From Elusimicrobia bacterium UBA5214 (GTDB lineage Bacteria > Elusimicrobiota > UBA5214): a stretch of DNA of 5,485 nucleotides. The number at the start of each line of letters is the position of its first letter. Position 1 is the first letter of the stretch. Made by a program: the position numbers and the translations under genes. The DNA lies in contig DHVG01000016.1 in NCBI GenBank assembly GCA_002412545.1, forward strand, positions 1-5,485, in the 5' to 3' direction. The notes beneath the pieces are model-generated. The model saw only the letters and a program-made list of their open reading frames with translations. It was not told the origin of the DNA and ran no database searches. Shown one piece after another: positions 5,209 to 5,485 of the stretch.

Positions 5209-5311
5209 CGAGAGCGAAGTGGGTTGCCCGTGTAGCTTCCGCCACCGGGTCGTCGGCGGATCCGCCAAAGCAACAGTGGTGGACAGCCCGGTAGGGCATC
5301 CCGTCCTTTTT
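5209..5311 (+). repeat. GC-rich palindromic spacer with a terminator-like end before tRNA-Thr
   Basis: The spacer is much richer in GC than the preceding gene. CTCGC/GCGAG around TATA overlaps the stop codon, and GGCGGATCCGCC is a perfect 12-bp palindrome also able to pair with upstream TCCGCC. At 5281-5311, GGAC/GTCC encloses GCCC-GGTA-GGGC with an unequal internal loop and is followed by TTTTT. This could act as a weak terminator or attenuator directly ahead of tRNA-Thr, or be part of a dispersed repeat. No gene is visible. Confidence 0.45.
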
Positions 5312-5384
5312 GCCGATGTAGCTCAGTTGGCAGAGCATCTCATTGGTAATGAGAAGGTCCGCGGTTCGATCCCGCGCATCGGCT
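5312..5384 (+). tRNA. tRNA-Thr (anticodon GGT)
   Basis: This is a 73-nt tRNA. Acceptor GCCGATG (5312-5318) pairs with CATCGGC (5377-5383) and the discriminator is T at 5384. The D arm GCTC/GAGC contains AGTTGGCA. Anticodon stem TCTCA/TGAGA encloses TTGGTAA with anticodon GGT. Variable loop AGGTC is followed by T arm CGCGG/CCGCG enclosing TTCGATC. CCA is not encoded. It reads ACC and ACU. It is the tRNA immediately before tuf, as in E. coli thrT-tufB. Confidence 0.97.
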
Positions 5385-5407
5385 TACTAAAAAGGGTGGG
5401 ATGGTCG

Positions 5408-5426
5408 CCCCGATGTAACATCGGGG
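5408..5426 (+). repeat. Hairpin between tRNA-Thr and tuf
   Basis: CCCCGATG pairs perfectly with CATCGGGG around TAA. The sequence resembles the CCCGAT...ATCGGG hairpin at 4271-4291, so both may belong to one small palindromic family. There is no T-run; it would sit in the tuf 5' leader, about 40 bases before the start codon. Confidence 0.6.
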
Positions 5427-5463
5427 TCGCGGGCTTACGAAAAGAAAAGGAGGAAGGCAAAAA

Positions 5464-5485
5464 ATGGCGAAGGCAAAATTTGAGC
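5464..5485 (+). CDS. tuf: Elongation factor Tu (3' truncated by window end)
   Basis: Only seven codons are visible, MAKAKFE, which match the typical EF-Tu N-terminus. The identification also rests on the conserved tRNA-Tyr, tRNA-Gly, tRNA-Thr order directly upstream, the classic tuf neighbourhood. A strong ribosome site AAGGAGGA (5447-5454) is well spaced from the ATG. EF-Tu delivers aminoacyl-tRNA to the ribosome as a GTPase; none of its nucleotide-binding motifs are inside the window. Its transcript could come from the operon promoter at 3799-3827, the internal candidate at 5116-5144, or both. Confidence 0.85.

Noticed and set aside
5040..5338. Minus-strand open frames near the end of the methyltransferase gene
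   Set aside because: They overlap the methyltransferase coding sequence, the palindromic spacer and tRNA-Thr, and have no recognisable protein features.

Overview
The window suggests an AT-rich, uncultured candidate-phylum bacterium. The grounds are a secreted protein with CarboxypepD_reg-like repeats and a FlgD/T9SS-like C-terminal domain, a long SPDSKRFAYV propeller protein, and GC-richer palindromic repeats filling intergenic gaps. Omnitrophota-, Desantisbacteria- or WOR-3-like lineages fit. That placement is impression-level; the sequence does not fix the phylum. All genes that I accept are on the + strand.

Layout. (1) Bases 1-2828 hold two overlapping envelope genes: the 3' end of a repeat-rich secreted protein and an exported beta-propeller protein, coupled by a GTGA overlap. 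(2) Bases 2829-3075 hold a composite palindromic dispersed repeat and a strong intrinsic terminator. (3) Bases 3078-3624 hold a toxin-antitoxin module with its own promoter: a 71-residue antitoxin candidate and a RelE/ParE-type toxin. A terminator-like structured segment follows. (4) From a consensus-like promoter at 3799-3827 onward lies the ancient tRNA-tuf block: tRNA-Tyr(GTA), tRNA-Gly(TCC), tRNA-Thr(GGT) and the first codons of EF-Tu. This is the order known from the E. coli tufB operon. An isoprenylcysteine-methyltransferase-like membrane protein gene sits between tRNA-Gly and tRNA-Thr.

The most striking feature is at 3987-4198. The intact tRNA-Tyr lies inside the anticodon loop of a second, class II, tRNA-Tyr-like gene. 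The outer gene keeps both strands of its acceptor, D, anticodon, variable and T stems. It is broken twice: once by the inner tRNA and once by a 38-base repeat inserted between T-loop and T-stem. Removing both insertions leaves a normal 83-nt class II tRNA. I read the outer gene as a pseudogene, but the exact nesting is unusual.

The rest of the tRNA operon is dense with small hairpins and short repeats in its leader and spacers. Transcription of tRNA-Thr-tuf may be boosted by a promoter inside the methyltransferase gene.
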